Below are positions 16,716-26,854 of a DNA stretch of 64,000 nt, in pieces; the stretch's first letter is position 1; every line of letters starts with the position of its first letter. The notes beneath the pieces are model-generated. The model was not told the origin of the DNA. It searched no databases and saw only the letters and a list, made by a program, of their open reading frames with translations. A program made the translations under genes and the position numbers. Source of the stretch: Streptomyces sp. CBMA152 (GTDB lineage: Bacteria > Actinomycetota > Actinomycetes > Streptomycetales > Streptomycetaceae); NCBI RefSeq assembly GCF_014596475.1, contig NZ_MECJ01000028.1, positions 310,001-374,000 on the forward strand, written 5' to 3'.

Positions 16716-17186
16716 TCAGGCGGTGGCAGGGCTCGGCGGGGTGCCGTTCTCCGTCGGGACCTCCGCGGGCTCCCCGTCCTCCGGCTCGGGCGGCGCGGCG
16801 GGCGCGTACATCATCAGGACGAGCACGATCAGGGCCAGCACGACCATCATGAACGCGAAGGCGGTCCAGCCCACCAGACCGACCGTCAGCGCGCCCAGCA
16901 CCCCGTGCACCACCGCGCAGCTGATCAGCAGGATCCGGCCGAAACGCCCGGGCGCACGGTCGCGTACGGCGATGAGCAGCATGGCCACCCCGCACACGGC
17001 AAGGTAGAAACCGGACACGCCCCCCATGATGTACGTGCTGTTTCTCATCGTGTCCGAGGAGATGCCGCCGAGGGACATGTTCTGCTGATCGACGAGCCGG
17101 CCCATGAACCAGTTGATCAGCACGATGCCGAGGGCTTCGCCCAAGAGAACGATCGCGGCCACCACGGCCACCGGTCTGCGCGCCAT
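16716..17186 (-). CDS. Hypothetical four-helix membrane protein
   Basis: A 156-residue protein with four predicted membrane helices: RRPVAVVAAIVLLGEALGIV (3-22), SGFYLAVCGVAMLLIAV, ILLISCAVVHGVLGALTVGLV and FAFMMVVLALIVLVLMMY. A loop of ~25 polar residues (LVDQQNMSLGGISSDTMRN) lies after the first helix, and a Pro/Glu-rich cytosolic tail ends the chain. ATG 17186 with GGGGGTGG upstream is used; the frame is open to 17279. Family not recognised beyond being conserved next to the carboxylase genes in Streptomyces. Divergent from the biotin carboxylase gene. Confidence 0.8.
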   Translation of the reverse strand: MARRPVAVVAAIVLLGEALGIVLINWFMGRLVDQQNMSLGGISSDTMRNSTYIMGGVSGFYLAVCGVAMLLIAVRDRAPGRFGRILLISCAVVHGVLGALTVGLVGWTAFAFMMVVLALIVLVLMMYAPAAPPEPEDGEPAEVPTENGTPPSPATA

Positions 17187-17572
17187 GGGCGCACCACCCC
17201 CTGTGTTCCTGCGACCTACCCCTGTTACCGGTAGTACGTCTGACATGGGAACGCTACTAACGGGTAAACCTGTGGGCAAGGGTCCGGACGTGACCTTGAA
17301 CCGGACCTTTCACTCGCAAAGAATCATTCGGCCATTCGTAGGGACTCCACAAAGAATGCGAGCCGCCCACTGGCCGGGCGGACAGAGACCTTGACCACAC
17401 CGGAACGCTAATGTGCCGGACAGGGACCCGGCGTACCGTGGTGCGACAAGGGATTTCGTCACACGAGCGAGCCCCGGATCACACTCCGTGTGGGCAAGCT
17501 CACCACAGGGGACGGGTCGTGGGCCGGTGTACGGCTTCCCTAAACTCAGCTTGTTTCAAGGAGGGAGCCATC
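17187..17572. other. 386-bp intergenic region upstream of the biotin carboxylase gene
   Basis: No coding sequence is seen. It holds the divergent promoters. Visible pieces are a TACCGGTA palindrome near 17226, a small CACAC-TCC-GTGTG hairpin (17480-17492), paired ACAAAGAATGCGAG / GCAAAGAATCATTC blocks around 17315-17365, and a TAAACT hexamer at 17541-17546, 20-30 bp before the AAGGAGGGAG ribosome site. It is AT-richer than its surroundings. No terminator or repeat. Confidence 0.6.
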
Positions 17573-19327
<1,755 letters not shown>

Positions 19328-19353
19328 ACTCCCGCACCCAGCTGAGCTGTTGA

Positions 19354-19383
19354 GGCCCCCGCCGGTTCGTCCGAGCGGGGGTC
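19354..19383 (+). terminator. Stem-loop after the biotin carboxylase gene
   Basis: GGCCCCCGC pairs with GCGGGGGTC across a 12-nt loop, 27 bp after the stop codon. Plus-strand use is expected because the next gene reads the same way with its own promoter. Confidence 0.55.
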
Positions 19384-19402
19384 TCGGCGTTCGGCCCGGC
19401 GG

Positions 19403-19414
19403 TACGCTGCGGCG
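19403..19414 (+). promoter_or_regulatory. -10 box of the 19415 gene (leaderless)
   Basis: TACGCT is separated by 6 nt (GCGGCG) from the GTG at 19415. It lies 20 bp beyond the preceding terminator hairpin. Confidence 0.6.
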
Positions 19415-21025
19415 GTGTCCGATCAACGCACCGAGGCCACCCGGCAGTTGATGGCCGGTGTCCATCTCGACGCCCGCTTCCGCGACGCGGTCATCGACGA
19501 GCTGTACGAGCACCCGGCACGCGTCGCCGCCCCCGCGTACGACTTCGACGCGGTCCCCGTCCTTGTCGAAGCCTTCCGCGCTCGCCGCCTGGCCCGGCTC
19601 TGGGCGCTGCCGACCGCACTTCTGTGGATCACCGGTTTCGTCCTGCTCGGCTGGCTCTTCGCGGTGTATGCGGTGGGGGCGTCGGCGCTGTTCGGCGCGG
19701 CCCGGGTGCTGGGCGACCGGGCGTCGCCGCTGCCCACCGCCGTGGTCGCCCGCCGCCCACCGCCGACGCGCGGGGCGCGGCTGTGGGGCGGGGCCCTGCG
19801 TGGCTTCGGACGGCTGACGCTGGTGGGGTACGCGACGCTGGTGGTGGCCTTGTCCGGGGTGGACGGGCCGCGCGTGTGGGGCGTGGCCCCCTTCGTCGCG
19901 GCGATCCCTCTGACCGCGATGATGGTGGTGGTGACGGGGTTCCATCGGCGCTCGGTCGTCCGGCAGTTGACCGGGATCCAGTCGCATCCGCCGAGCTCGC
20001 GCGGGCCCGGCGCCACCCTCGCCGAACTGGGCCCGACGATCTCCCAGATCACCCGCACCCAGGCTTCGCGGATGGTCGTGCACCCACCCGGCGACCCCTT
20101 CGTCGGGTCGGGCACAGCGCTGCACGCGGAGTGCGTCACCACCCGGCTGCGGCCGTCGGACCGGCCCGACGTGGAGCGCTTCGTCGCCCGCAGGATCCTG
20201 GACGTCGTCGGCGCTTCCGTCGCACGCGTGAGCGCTCTCGCCCAGCAGGTGGACAACTGCCTGTTCCTGTCCGAGGACGTGGCACCGCCCCCCTCCCGGC
20301 TGTACGACTCGCGGGACCTGGATCGGCTCCACGACAGCGCGTTGGGCGGCTCCGGCCCCGGCATCAGGCTGCTGCGGATCGTCTGCCGCGGCCCTCGCTC
20401 CCAGCTGACCACCGTGTTCGTACGCGTCCGGCTCGTCAACCCGTACCTCAGCGTCGAGCTCCACACCTACGTACTCCCACCGGTACGGCCGGACTTCGCG
20501 GCGGCCGGGCGGCCCGGGGAAGGGTGGCAATCCAGCGGCCACCCGTTCGTGCCGCGCTCCGAAGGCCGGTCTCTGGCCCTGGCGTTCCTGCGCACGCCCT
20601 CGGCCGGTGCGGGCGCCCTCGCCGAGCTGGCCGTATGGCCGGTGCGCCGACTGCGGGCGCTGTCGCTGCTCGACAGCCTCGGGGTCACCGGTCCCCGCGT
20701 CTCGATCCGCGAACTCGCCGCCGAGCGGGAGCTGTCGGAACCGGAGCTCCTGGACAGCCACCGGATCGCCGGGATCGTACGGCAGTTGGTGCTCGACACC
20801 GTGCGGGCCGAGCTGGCCGCCCTCGGACTGTCGGCGCCGGGCCTCACCGACCGCGAACACGAGTCGTACGAGAGCCGTGGCGGTATCCAGATCCAGATCG
20901 GCAACATCACCCCCGGCAACATGGCCACCGGCAGCTCGGCCCGCGCGACCGGCCCCCTCCGCCACACCTCCCCCGGCCCCACCACCAACCCCGACGACGA
21001 CTCCTGGGACGACGACCTTGGGTGA
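19415..21025 (+). CDS. Unrecognised membrane protein with large cytosolic domain
   Basis: A 536-residue protein with two hydrophobic hairpins: one at about 62-92 (WALPTALLWITGFVLLGWLF) and one at about 131-173. The remaining C-terminal ~365 residues are soluble and contain FVRVRLVNPYLSVELHTYVL and a C-terminal beta-rich piece IQIQIGNITPGNM, ending in an acidic tail. I do not recognise a family. It starts a two-gene unit with the next gene (8-bp overlap), which is also a membrane protein with similar hydrophobic blocks, so the two products likely act together. Confidence 0.75.
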   Translation: MSDQRTEATRQLMAGVHLDARFRDAVIDELYEHPARVAAPAYDFDAVPVLVEAFRARRLARLWALPTALLWITGFVLLGWLFAVYAVGASALFGAARVLGDRASPLPTAVVARRPPPTRGARLWGGALRGFGRLTLVGYATLVVALSGVDGPRVWGVAPFVAAIPLTAMMVVVTGFHRRSVVRQLTGIQSHPPSSRGPGATLAELGPTISQITRTQASRMVVHPPGDPFVGSGTALHAECVTTRLRPSDRPDVERFVARRILDVVGASVARVSALAQQVDNCLFLSEDVAPPPSRLYDSRDLDRLHDSALGGSGPGIRLLRIVCRGPRSQLTTVFVRVRLVNPYLSVELHTYVLPPVRPDFAAAGRPGEGWQSSGHPFVPRSEGRSLALAFLRTPSAGAGALAELAVWPVRRLRALSLLDSLGVTGPRVSIRELAAERELSEPELLDSHRIAGIVRQLVLDTVRAELAALGLSAPGLTDREHESYESRGGIQIQIGNITPGNMATGSSARATGPLRHTSPGPTTNPDDDSWDDDLG

Positions 21026-22037
21026 CATCGCCAAGGGGGTGCTCGGCGGGGCGTGGACGCTGCTCGTGGGGTGGATACTGCCGACCGCGCTGAACCTCGG
21101 CGTCTTCGCGCTGGCCGTCGCGCCGAGCCTGCGCCGGACCGCCGTCGCCCAGCGGCTGTGGCCGGGCAGCGCGCCCGGCGCGATGCTGGTGCTGCTGACC
21201 TCCGCGCTCCTGTTCGGCCTGGTCCTCAGCGCGCTGCAGAACCTGCTGTACCGCCTCCTTGAGGGGTACGTGTTGTGGCCCGCGCGGGCGTACGAGGCGG
21301 GGTGCCGGCGGGCGCGGGCCGCGCAGGGCGCGCTCGCCGACCGGCTGCTGCTGCTCGGCCTGGAGCGGCGCCGCAGGGACGGGACCGCGCTGGCACCGCT
21401 CGCCGCCGCCGATCTCGTACGCGTCAGCAGTGATCCACGGCTCGCGCGGGCCGTGCGCAAGGACCGGCGGCGCACGTCGGCGCAGCGGGCGCTGCTCCAG
21501 GAGCGCCTGAGCCGGTTCCCGGTGGACTCCGCGCAGATCGCGCCGACCCGGCTCGGCAACGCGATCCGCCGCTTCGAGGAGTACGGGCACGACCGGTACC
21601 GCCTGGACACCCAGCTGCTGTGGAACGAGCTGACCGGGGCGGGTCCCGACAAGCTGTGCCGTCAGGTCGAACTCGCGCGCACCAGCGTGGACTTCTTCGT
21701 CGCGCTGCTCGCCGGGCACACGGCGGTCGCGCTGATCGCGCTCGCCACGCTCCCCGCCGCCTCGGCGGACGTACCGCTGCTGCTGACCACGGCGGTGGCG
21801 CTCGGTGTGCTGGTGCCGCTCTGGTACCGGGCGGCGGTGACCGCGACCGACGAGTGGGCGGCGTCGGTACGCGCGCTGGTCAACGCGGGCCGCAAGCCGC
21901 TCGCGGACGCGCTCGGCCTGGTGCTGCCCAAGGAGCTCGCCGAGGAGCGCAAGATGTGGACGATGGTGTCGCGTCTGTCCCGCATCCCGTTCCATGAGCG
22001 GGCCTCGGCCCTGGACCGGTACCGGGCGGCCCCGTGA
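21018..22037 (+). CDS. Unrecognised membrane protein, partner of the upstream gene
   Basis: A 339-residue protein. A TTG at 21018 overlaps the end of the previous gene; no ATG/GTG exists earlier that keeps a realistic N terminus, and the next candidate is a GTG at 21039. It has three hydrophobic regions: 8-35 (AWTLLVGWILPTALNLGVFALAVA), 55-80 and 226-275. Between them is a ~140-residue Arg-rich soluble part. No catalytic motif is visible. Translational coupling to the upstream gene is inferred from the overlap. Confidence 0.7.
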   Translation: MGDIAKGVLGGAWTLLVGWILPTALNLGVFALAVAPSLRRTAVAQRLWPGSAPGAMLVLLTSALLFGLVLSALQNLLYRLLEGYVLWPARAYEAGCRRARAAQGALADRLLLLGLERRRRDGTALAPLAAADLVRVSSDPRLARAVRKDRRRTSAQRALLQERLSRFPVDSAQIAPTRLGNAIRRFEEYGHDRYRLDTQLLWNELTGAGPDKLCRQVELARTSVDFFVALLAGHTAVALIALATLPAASADVPLLLTTAVALGVLVPLWYRAAVTATDEWAASVRALVNAGRKPLADALGLVLPKELAEERKMWTMVSRLSRIPFHERASALDRYRAAP

Positions 22038-22063
22038 GCGCGGTGTTCGGGCATCCTTGGACT

Positions 22064-22624
22064 ATGACGACGAGGCCCATGCGTGCCGACGCGCGGCGCA
22101 ACTACGAGCGGCTCCTGGGCGTGGCCAGGACCGCGTTCGCGGAGCACGGGACGGACGCCTCGCTCGAAGACGTGGCCAAGCGCGCGGGCGTCGGGATCGG
22201 CACCCTGTACCGGCACTTCCCGAACCGGCAGGCGCTGATGAACGCGATCTTCCAGAGCGAGGTGGACGTACTCCTCACGCGCTCACGGGAGTTGCTGGAC
22301 GCCGAGCAGCCGTGCACGGCGCTCGTGGAGTGGCTGCGCGCCATCATCACTCATACGGGTGAGTACAGAGGGGTGGCCCGAGCCCTCATGTCGGCGTCGC
22401 ACGACGACAGTTCGGCCCTCGCGCAGTGCAGCGTGCCGATGCGCGAGGCGGGCAGCGCACTGCTCGTACGGGCCCAGCTGGCCGGGACCGTACGAGTCGA
22501 CGTGACCATCGGCGATCTGATGCAGCTCACCAACGCCATCGCACTGGCGGCCGAACAGGCCCCGGACGACCCGGAGTTGGCCGACCGCCTCCTCGCACTG
22601 ACGTTGCGGGGCCTGAAGCCGTGA
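22064..22624 (+). CDS. TetR family transcriptional regulator
   Basis: A 186-residue repressor-type protein. The helix-turn-helix spans about 22-52 (SLEDVAKRAGVGIGTLYRHFPNRQALMNAIF), and the rest is an all-helical ligand-binding domain that also serves dimerisation. ATG 22064 is used; a GTG at 22034 overlapping the preceding stop codon would add ten residues. It is the last gene of the 19415 unit in direction. Its target is unknown; the TACGCGCGTA operators are one possibility but nothing points to it specifically. Confidence 0.9.
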   Translation: MTTRPMRADARRNYERLLGVARTAFAEHGTDASLEDVAKRAGVGIGTLYRHFPNRQALMNAIFQSEVDVLLTRSRELLDAEQPCTALVEWLRAIITHTGEYRGVARALMSASHDDSSALAQCSVPMREAGSALLVRAQLAGTVRVDVTIGDLMQLTNAIALAAEQAPDDPELADRLLALTLRGLKP

Positions 22625-22688
22625 CAGCCTGCACCAGCTTGGCGCACCCGGACCGGAGGGCCCGGGTCCGCACGTGGCCGAATAGCCT

Positions 22689-23645
22689 CTAGCGGCGCCG
22701 CAGGTCGGCCACTCTCGCCCGGTCGCCGGGTCCCTGCTGGTCACCGAGCGCTGCCGCGCTGCGCAACTGGGGGCCCGCGCCCGGGACATGGCTGCGGCGC
22801 TGGCCGGGAACCGGCACGTCCCGGCGGGGCTGGCGCCCCGGCGGGACGCCCTCGCCGCCCGAGCCCGTCCCGGCCACCGCGATCTGCACGCCCTGATCGG
22901 CCAGAGCCTGGAGCTCGGTACCGGCCCGGTCATCATGGCCGGGGGGCTCGTCGGTGACCAGGCGCGTGATCACGTCCGTCGGCACCGTCTGGAACATGGT
23001 GTCGGTGCCGAGCTTGGTGTGGTCGGCCAGGACCACGACCTCGGCCGCGGCCTGCACCAGGGCGCGGTCGACGCTCGCGGAGAGCATGTTGGACGTCGAC
23101 AGGCCGCGCTCGGCGGTGAGCCCGCTCCCCGAGAGGAAGGCGCGGGAGACCCGCAGCCCCTGGAGCGACTGCTCGGCCCCGCTGCCCACCAGGGCGTAGT
23201 TGGAGCCGCGCAGGGTGCCGCCGGTCATGACGACCTCCACGCGGTTGGCGTGGGCCAACGCCTGGGCCACCAGCAGGGAGTTGGTGACGACGGTCAGGCC
23301 GGGGACCCGGGCGAGCCGGCGGGCCAGCTCCTGCGTGGTCGTCCCCGCGCCGACCACGATGGCCTCGCCCTCTTCGACAAGACTTGCGGCGAGATCGGCG
23401 ATGGCCGTCTTCTCCGCGGTCGCGAGATGGGATTTCTGCGGAAAGCCGGACTCTCGCGTGAATCCGCCCGGCAGTACCGCACCGCCGTGCCGGCGGTCGA
23501 GGAGTCCTTCGGCCTCCAGTGCCCGCACGTCTCGCCGTACGGTCACTTCGGAGGTCTGGACGACGCGGGCGAGCTCCCGGAGCGATACCGCCCCGTTGGC
23601 GCGCACCATTTCGAGGATCAATTGGCGACGTTCTGCAGCGAACAC
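22689..23645 (-). CDS. DeoR family transcriptional regulator with extended C terminus
   Basis: A 318-residue protein. The DeoR helix-turn-helix (residues 3-57, AAERRQLILEMVRANG to DVRALEAEGLLDRRHGG) precedes a DeoRC sugar-phosphate sensor domain (about 75-235, IVVGAGTTTQELARRL, TNSLLVAQALA, ADHTKLG). Normal members end near 255; this one carries a further ~75-residue Pro/Gly/Arg-rich tail with no known domain. DeoR regulators answer to phosphorylated sugars, so with deoD only 2.4 kb away it is the nearest candidate for the nucleoside regulon. TACTGT 7 nt upstream of the GTG fits a leaderless start. Confidence 0.9.
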   Translation of the reverse strand: MFAAERRQLILEMVRANGAVSLRELARVVQTSEVTVRRDVRALEAEGLLDRRHGGAVLPGGFTRESGFPQKSHLATAEKTAIADLAASLVEEGEAIVVGAGTTTQELARRLARVPGLTVVTNSLLVAQALAHANRVEVVMTGGTLRGSNYALVGSGAEQSLQGLRVSRAFLSGSGLTAERGLSTSNMLSASVDRALVQAAAEVVVLADHTKLGTDTMFQTVPTDVITRLVTDEPPGHDDRAGTELQALADQGVQIAVAGTGSGGEGVPPGRQPRRDVPVPGQRRSHVPGAGPQLRSAAALGDQQGPGDRARVADLRRR

Positions 23646-23658
23646 GAAACTGACAGTA
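23646..23658 (-). promoter_or_regulatory. -10 box of the DeoR-family gene (leaderless)
   Basis: On the minus strand TACTGT (23658-23653), then CAGTTTC (7 nt), then the GTG. No TACGCGCGTA operator is present here, so autoregulation through that motif is not supported. Confidence 0.55.
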
Positions 23659-23736
23659 ACCTGAGCGGCCGATTGTTTTCAGCAGTTTGCGCCGAATAAC
23701 AGAAGGTGTGCACAGAGGTGTCCACGAAGTGGTATA

Positions 23737-23754
23737 GGCGCCCTCTCGGGCGCC
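23737..23754 (-). terminator. Stem-loop after the LpdA-like gene
   Basis: GGCGCCC-TCTC-GGGCGCC, a 7-bp stem with a 4-nt loop, lies ~36 bp beyond the stop codon at 23790 on the minus strand. TTGTT follows on the plus strand. Confidence 0.5.
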
Positions 23755-23789
23755 TTGTTCCGCGCCGCCGCGCTCCCCGCGCGCCTCTG

Positions 23790-25229
23790 TTACGCCTCCC
23801 CCGCCTTCTTGCGGGTGTGCAGCTGCCGTGCGACCTCGGCGATCGAACCCGACAGGGACGGGTAGACCGTGAACGCGTTCGCGATCTGCTCGACGGTCAG
23901 GTTGTTGTCGACCGCGAGCGAGATCGGGTGGATCAGCTCCGAGGCGCGCGGCGAGACGACCACGCCGCCGACGACGATCCCGGTGCCCGGGCGGCAGAAG
24001 ATCTTGACGAAGCCGTCGCGGATGCCCTGCATCTTGGCGCGCGGGTTGCGCAGCAGCGGCAGCTTGACCACGCGCGCGTCGATCTTGCCCGCGTCCACGT
24101 CGGCCTGCGAGTAGCCGACGGTGGCGATCTCGGGGTCGGTGAAGACGTTCGAGGAGACCGTCTTCAGGTTCAGCGGGGCCACCGCGTCGCCCAGGAAGTG
24201 GTACATCGCGATCCGGCCCTGCATGGCCGCGACCGAGGCGAGCGCGAAGATCCCGGTGACGTCACCGGCCGCGTACACGCCGGGCGTGGACGTACGGGAG
24301 ACCTTGTCGGTCCAGATGTGGCCGGACTCCAGGAGCTTGACCCCGGACTCCTCCAGGTTCATGCCCGCCGTGTTCGGGATCGCGCCGACCGCCATCAGGC
24401 AGTGCGTGCCGCTGATGACCCGGCCGTCGGAGAGCGTGACCTCGACCCGGTCGCCGACGCGCTTGGCGGACTGGGCGCGGGAGCGGGCCATGACGTTCAT
24501 GCCGCGGCGGCGGAACACGTCCTCCAGGACCGCGGCCGCGTCCGGGTCCTCGCCCGGCAGCACCCGGTCGCGGGACGAGACGAGCGTGACCTTGGAGCCG
24601 AGCGCCTGGTAGGCGCCCGCGAACTCGGCGCCGGTGACGCCGGAGCCGACCACGATCAGCTCCTCGGGCAGCTCCTCCAGGTCGTAGACCTGGGTCCAGT
24701 TGAGGATCCGCTCGCCGTCCGGCAGGGCGTCGGGGATCTCGCGCGGGTGGCCGCCGGTGGCGATCAGTACGGCGTCGGCGGTGAGGATCTCCTCGCTGCC
24801 GTCGGCGGCGGTGACGATGACGTCACGGGTGCCGTCGATGCCCTGGGGTCCGCCGAGCTTGCCTCGGCCGCGCAGCACGCGCGCACCCGCACGCGTGACG
24901 GACGCGGTGATGTCGTGGGACTGCGCCAGCGCGAGGCGCTTGACGCGTCGGTTGACCTTGCCGAGGTCGACGCCGACGACGCGGGCCGCCTGCTCGTTCG
25001 GAGGGGTGTCGTCGGCGACCAGGATGCCCAACTCCTCGTACGAAGAGTCGAAGGTGGTCATCACCTCGGCCGTCGCGATCAGAGTCTTCGACGGCACGCA
25101 GTCGGTGAGCACCGACGCCCCGCCGAGACCGTCGCAGTCGACGACGGTCACCTCCGCGCCGAGCTGGGCGCCCACCAGGGCCGCCTCGTATCCGCCGGGT
25201 CCGCCACCGATGATCACGATCCGGGTCAC
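23790..25229 (-). CDS. LpdA-type NAD(P)H:quinone reductase (flavoprotein disulfide reductase family)
   Basis: A 479-residue FAD protein. The dinucleotide motif IGGGPGGYEAA (7-17), the central NAD(P) motif VVGSGVTGAEFAGAY and a C-terminal dimerisation domain are all present. The redox-disulfide region reads GGASVLTDCVPSK: Cys44 is kept, but the first cysteine is Ser39, so no active disulfide can form. The same change is described for Mycobacterium tuberculosis LpdA (Rv3303c), which reduces quinones rather than lipoamide. GTG 25229 has GGAAC upstream. Confidence 0.9.
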   Translation of the reverse strand: MTRIVIIGGGPGGYEAALVGAQLGAEVTVVDCDGLGGASVLTDCVPSKTLIATAEVMTTFDSSYEELGILVADDTPPNEQAARVVGVDLGKVNRRVKRLALAQSHDITASVTRAGARVLRGRGKLGGPQGIDGTRDVIVTAADGSEEILTADAVLIATGGHPREIPDALPDGERILNWTQVYDLEELPEELIVVGSGVTGAEFAGAYQALGSKVTLVSSRDRVLPGEDPDAAAVLEDVFRRRGMNVMARSRAQSAKRVGDRVEVTLSDGRVISGTHCLMAVGAIPNTAGMNLEESGVKLLESGHIWTDKVSRTSTPGVYAAGDVTGIFALASVAAMQGRIAMYHFLGDAVAPLNLKTVSSNVFTDPEIATVGYSQADVDAGKIDARVVKLPLLRNPRAKMQGIRDGFVKIFCRPGTGIVVGGVVVSPRASELIHPISLAVDNNLTVEQIANAFTVYPSLSGSIAEVARQLHTRKKAGEA

Positions 25230-25368
25230 GAAATGTTCCGCCTCGCATTGTGGAAATGCAGTACGTAGCTCATTGTCCCGCACGCTTCAAGATGCTTCGT
25301 CCCCGGGGCGCCATCCGGCCGTCACACCCGTGTGCCATTCTCGCGCGAGCACGCACGGGCCGCTGTCG

Positions 25369-25381
25369 TACCCTCGACACC
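25369..25381 (+). promoter_or_regulatory. -10 box of the GGCT gene (leaderless)
   Basis: TACCCT, 7 nt, ATG at 25382. Confidence 0.6.
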
Positions 25382-25819
25382 ATGTCGCTCTACGCCGCGT
25401 ACGCCGGCAACATGGATCCGCGGCTGATGACGCGCCGCGCCCCGCACTCCCCGCTGCGCGGCACCGGCTGGCTCAACGGCTGGCGGCTGACCTTCGGCGG
25501 GGAGCAGATGGGCTGGGAAGGCGCCCTCGCCACGATCGTGGAGGCACCGCGCTCCCAGGTCTTCGTCGCCCTGTACGACATCGCGCCGCTCGACGAGGAC
25601 TCGATGGACCGCTGGGAGGGCGTCGGCCTCGACATCTACCGCCGCATGCGGGTACGTGTGGACACGCTGGACGGGGAGGAGCCGGCGTGGATCTACGTAC
25701 TCAACGCCTACGAGGGCGGTCTGCCGTCCGCGCGCTACCTGGGCGAACTGGCCGACGCGGCGGAGTCCGCTGGCGCGCCACATGACTACGTCATGGAGTT
25801 GCGCAAGCGCCCCTGCTGA
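25382..25819 (+). CDS. Gamma-glutamylcyclotransferase/AIG2-like family protein
   Basis: A 145-residue protein with the small beta-barrel fold of gamma-glutamyl cyclotransferases. The N-terminal loop YAAYAGNMDPRLM corresponds to the YGSNM substrate loop, and DEDSMDRWEGVG contains the candidate catalytic Glu of the family. YVLNAYEGGLPSARYL is the usual C-terminal segment. Activity on a particular gamma-glutamyl compound is not predictable. It is unlinked to glutathione genes; Streptomyces use mycothiol instead, so a different amine conjugate is likely. Confidence 0.85.
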   Translation: MSLYAAYAGNMDPRLMTRRAPHSPLRGTGWLNGWRLTFGGEQMGWEGALATIVEAPRSQVFVALYDIAPLDEDSMDRWEGVGLDIYRRMRVRVDTLDGEEPAWIYVLNAYEGGLPSARYLGELADAAESAGAPHDYVMELRKRPC

Positions 25820-25836
25820 GTGGACCCCCGTTCATC

Positions 25837-25907
25837 TGCGGACCGTGCTGGGCTGGTCGCGCCCACGCGGCGGAGCCGCACATGTCACAGCCCCGCGCCC
25901 CTAGGGG
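25837..25907 (+). repeat. Dispersed intergenic repeat, type B copy 2
   Basis: TGCGGACCGTGCTGGGCTGG, then TCGCGCCCACGCGGCGGAGC with the CGCACATGTCACAG insert, ending in CCCCGCGCCCCTAGGGGG. It lies in the 180-bp gap before deoD. Confidence 0.8.
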
Positions 25908-25962
25908 GTCGGGGCTCGTGGGAAACGACAACGCAACGATCCAACCCTTGTGCCGCCAGTCA

Positions 25963-25976
25963 TCTACGCGCGTAGG
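25963..25976. promoter_or_regulatory. Nucleoside operator 1 (deoD)
   Basis: TCTACGCGCGTAGG, with the perfect 12-bp palindrome CTACGCGCGTAG at 25964-25975. Its centre is 31 bp upstream of the deduced deoD transcript start, so it covers the -35 region. The same palindrome precedes deoC, add, deoA and the transporter genes. Confidence 0.85.
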
Positions 25977-25987
25977 GAACCAGCAGT

Positions 25988-26000
25988 TACCCTCGTCGTC
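25988..26000 (+). promoter_or_regulatory. -10 box of deoD (leaderless)
   Basis: TACCCT (25988-25993), then CGTCGTC, then GTG at 26001. Confidence 0.65.
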
Positions 26001-26825
26001 GTGAACGCATCTGTTATTCCGGACAACATCCAGGGCGACCCCCACGCCGCCGCCGACGCCGCCGCCGCGCGCCTTCGCGAGCTGACCGGCGCCGAGACCC
26101 ACGACGTCGCCCTCGTGATGGGCTCCGGCTGGGCGCCGGCCGTCGACGCGCTCGGTGAGCCCGAGGCCGAGTTCCCCGTCACCGAGCTGCCCGGCTTCCC
26201 GCCGCCGGCCGTGGAGGGTCACGGCGGCAAGGTCCGCTCGTACAAGATCGGTGAGAAGCGCGCGCTGGTCTTCCTGGGCCGTACGCACTACTACGAGAAG
26301 CGTGACGTCACCGCCGTCTCGCACGGTGTGCGCACCGCCGTCGCCGCCGGCTGCAAGACCGTCGTGCTGACCAACGGCTGCGGCGGTCTGCGCGAGGGCA
26401 TGCGCCCCGGTCAGCCCGTGCTGATCAGCGACCACCTCAACCTCACGGCCGCGTCCCCGATCATCGGCGCCAACTTCGTGGACCTGACCGACCTGTACTC
26501 GCCGCGGCTGCGCGCGCTGTGCAAGGAGGTGGACCCGACCCTCGAAGAGGGCGTGTACGTCCAGTTCCCCGGGCCGCACTACGAGACCCCGGCCGAGATC
26601 AACATGGTCCGCGTGCTCGGCGGCGACCTCGTCGGCATGTCGACCGTCCTGGAGGCCATCGCCGCCCGTGAGGCCGGCGCCGAGGTGCTCGGCATCTCGC
26701 TGGTCACCAACCTGGCCGCGGGCCTGACCGGTGAGCCCCTCAACCACGAAGAGGTGCTCCAGGCCGGCCGTGACTCGGCGGCGCGCATGGGCTCGCTGCT
26801 GACCCGGGTACTCGACCGCATCTGA
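26001..26825 (+). CDS. deoD: Purine nucleoside phosphorylase
   Basis: A 274-residue phosphorylase that splits purine (deoxy)nucleosides with phosphate into base and (deoxy)ribose-1-phosphate. It has the phosphate loop VALVMGSGW, EKRALVFLGRTHYYE, the sequence VLTNGCGGL, VYVQFPGPHYETPAEI and MSTVLEAIAAREAG, which place it in the trimeric (class II, human PNP-like) group rather than the hexameric E. coli DeoD group. The GTG at 26001 is set by the -10 spacing. It carries operator 1 and is followed 29 bp later by the phosphohexomutase, likely one operon. Confidence 0.93.
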   Translation: MNASVIPDNIQGDPHAAADAAAARLRELTGAETHDVALVMGSGWAPAVDALGEPEAEFPVTELPGFPPPAVEGHGGKVRSYKIGEKRALVFLGRTHYYEKRDVTAVSHGVRTAVAAGCKTVVLTNGCGGLREGMRPGQPVLISDHLNLTAASPIIGANFVDLTDLYSPRLRALCKEVDPTLEEGVYVQFPGPHYETPAEINMVRVLGGDLVGMSTVLEAIAAREAGAEVLGISLVTNLAAGLTGEPLNHEEVLQAGRDSAARMGSLLTRVLDRI

Positions 26826-26854
26826 CCCCGATCCGTATCGGAAGGGATTTCGAC

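Noticed and set aside
25382..25819. Gamma-glutamylcyclotransferase as a member of the nucleoside regulon
   Set aside because: The operator at 25963 lies downstream of its stop codon; it has its own promoter without the palindrome.
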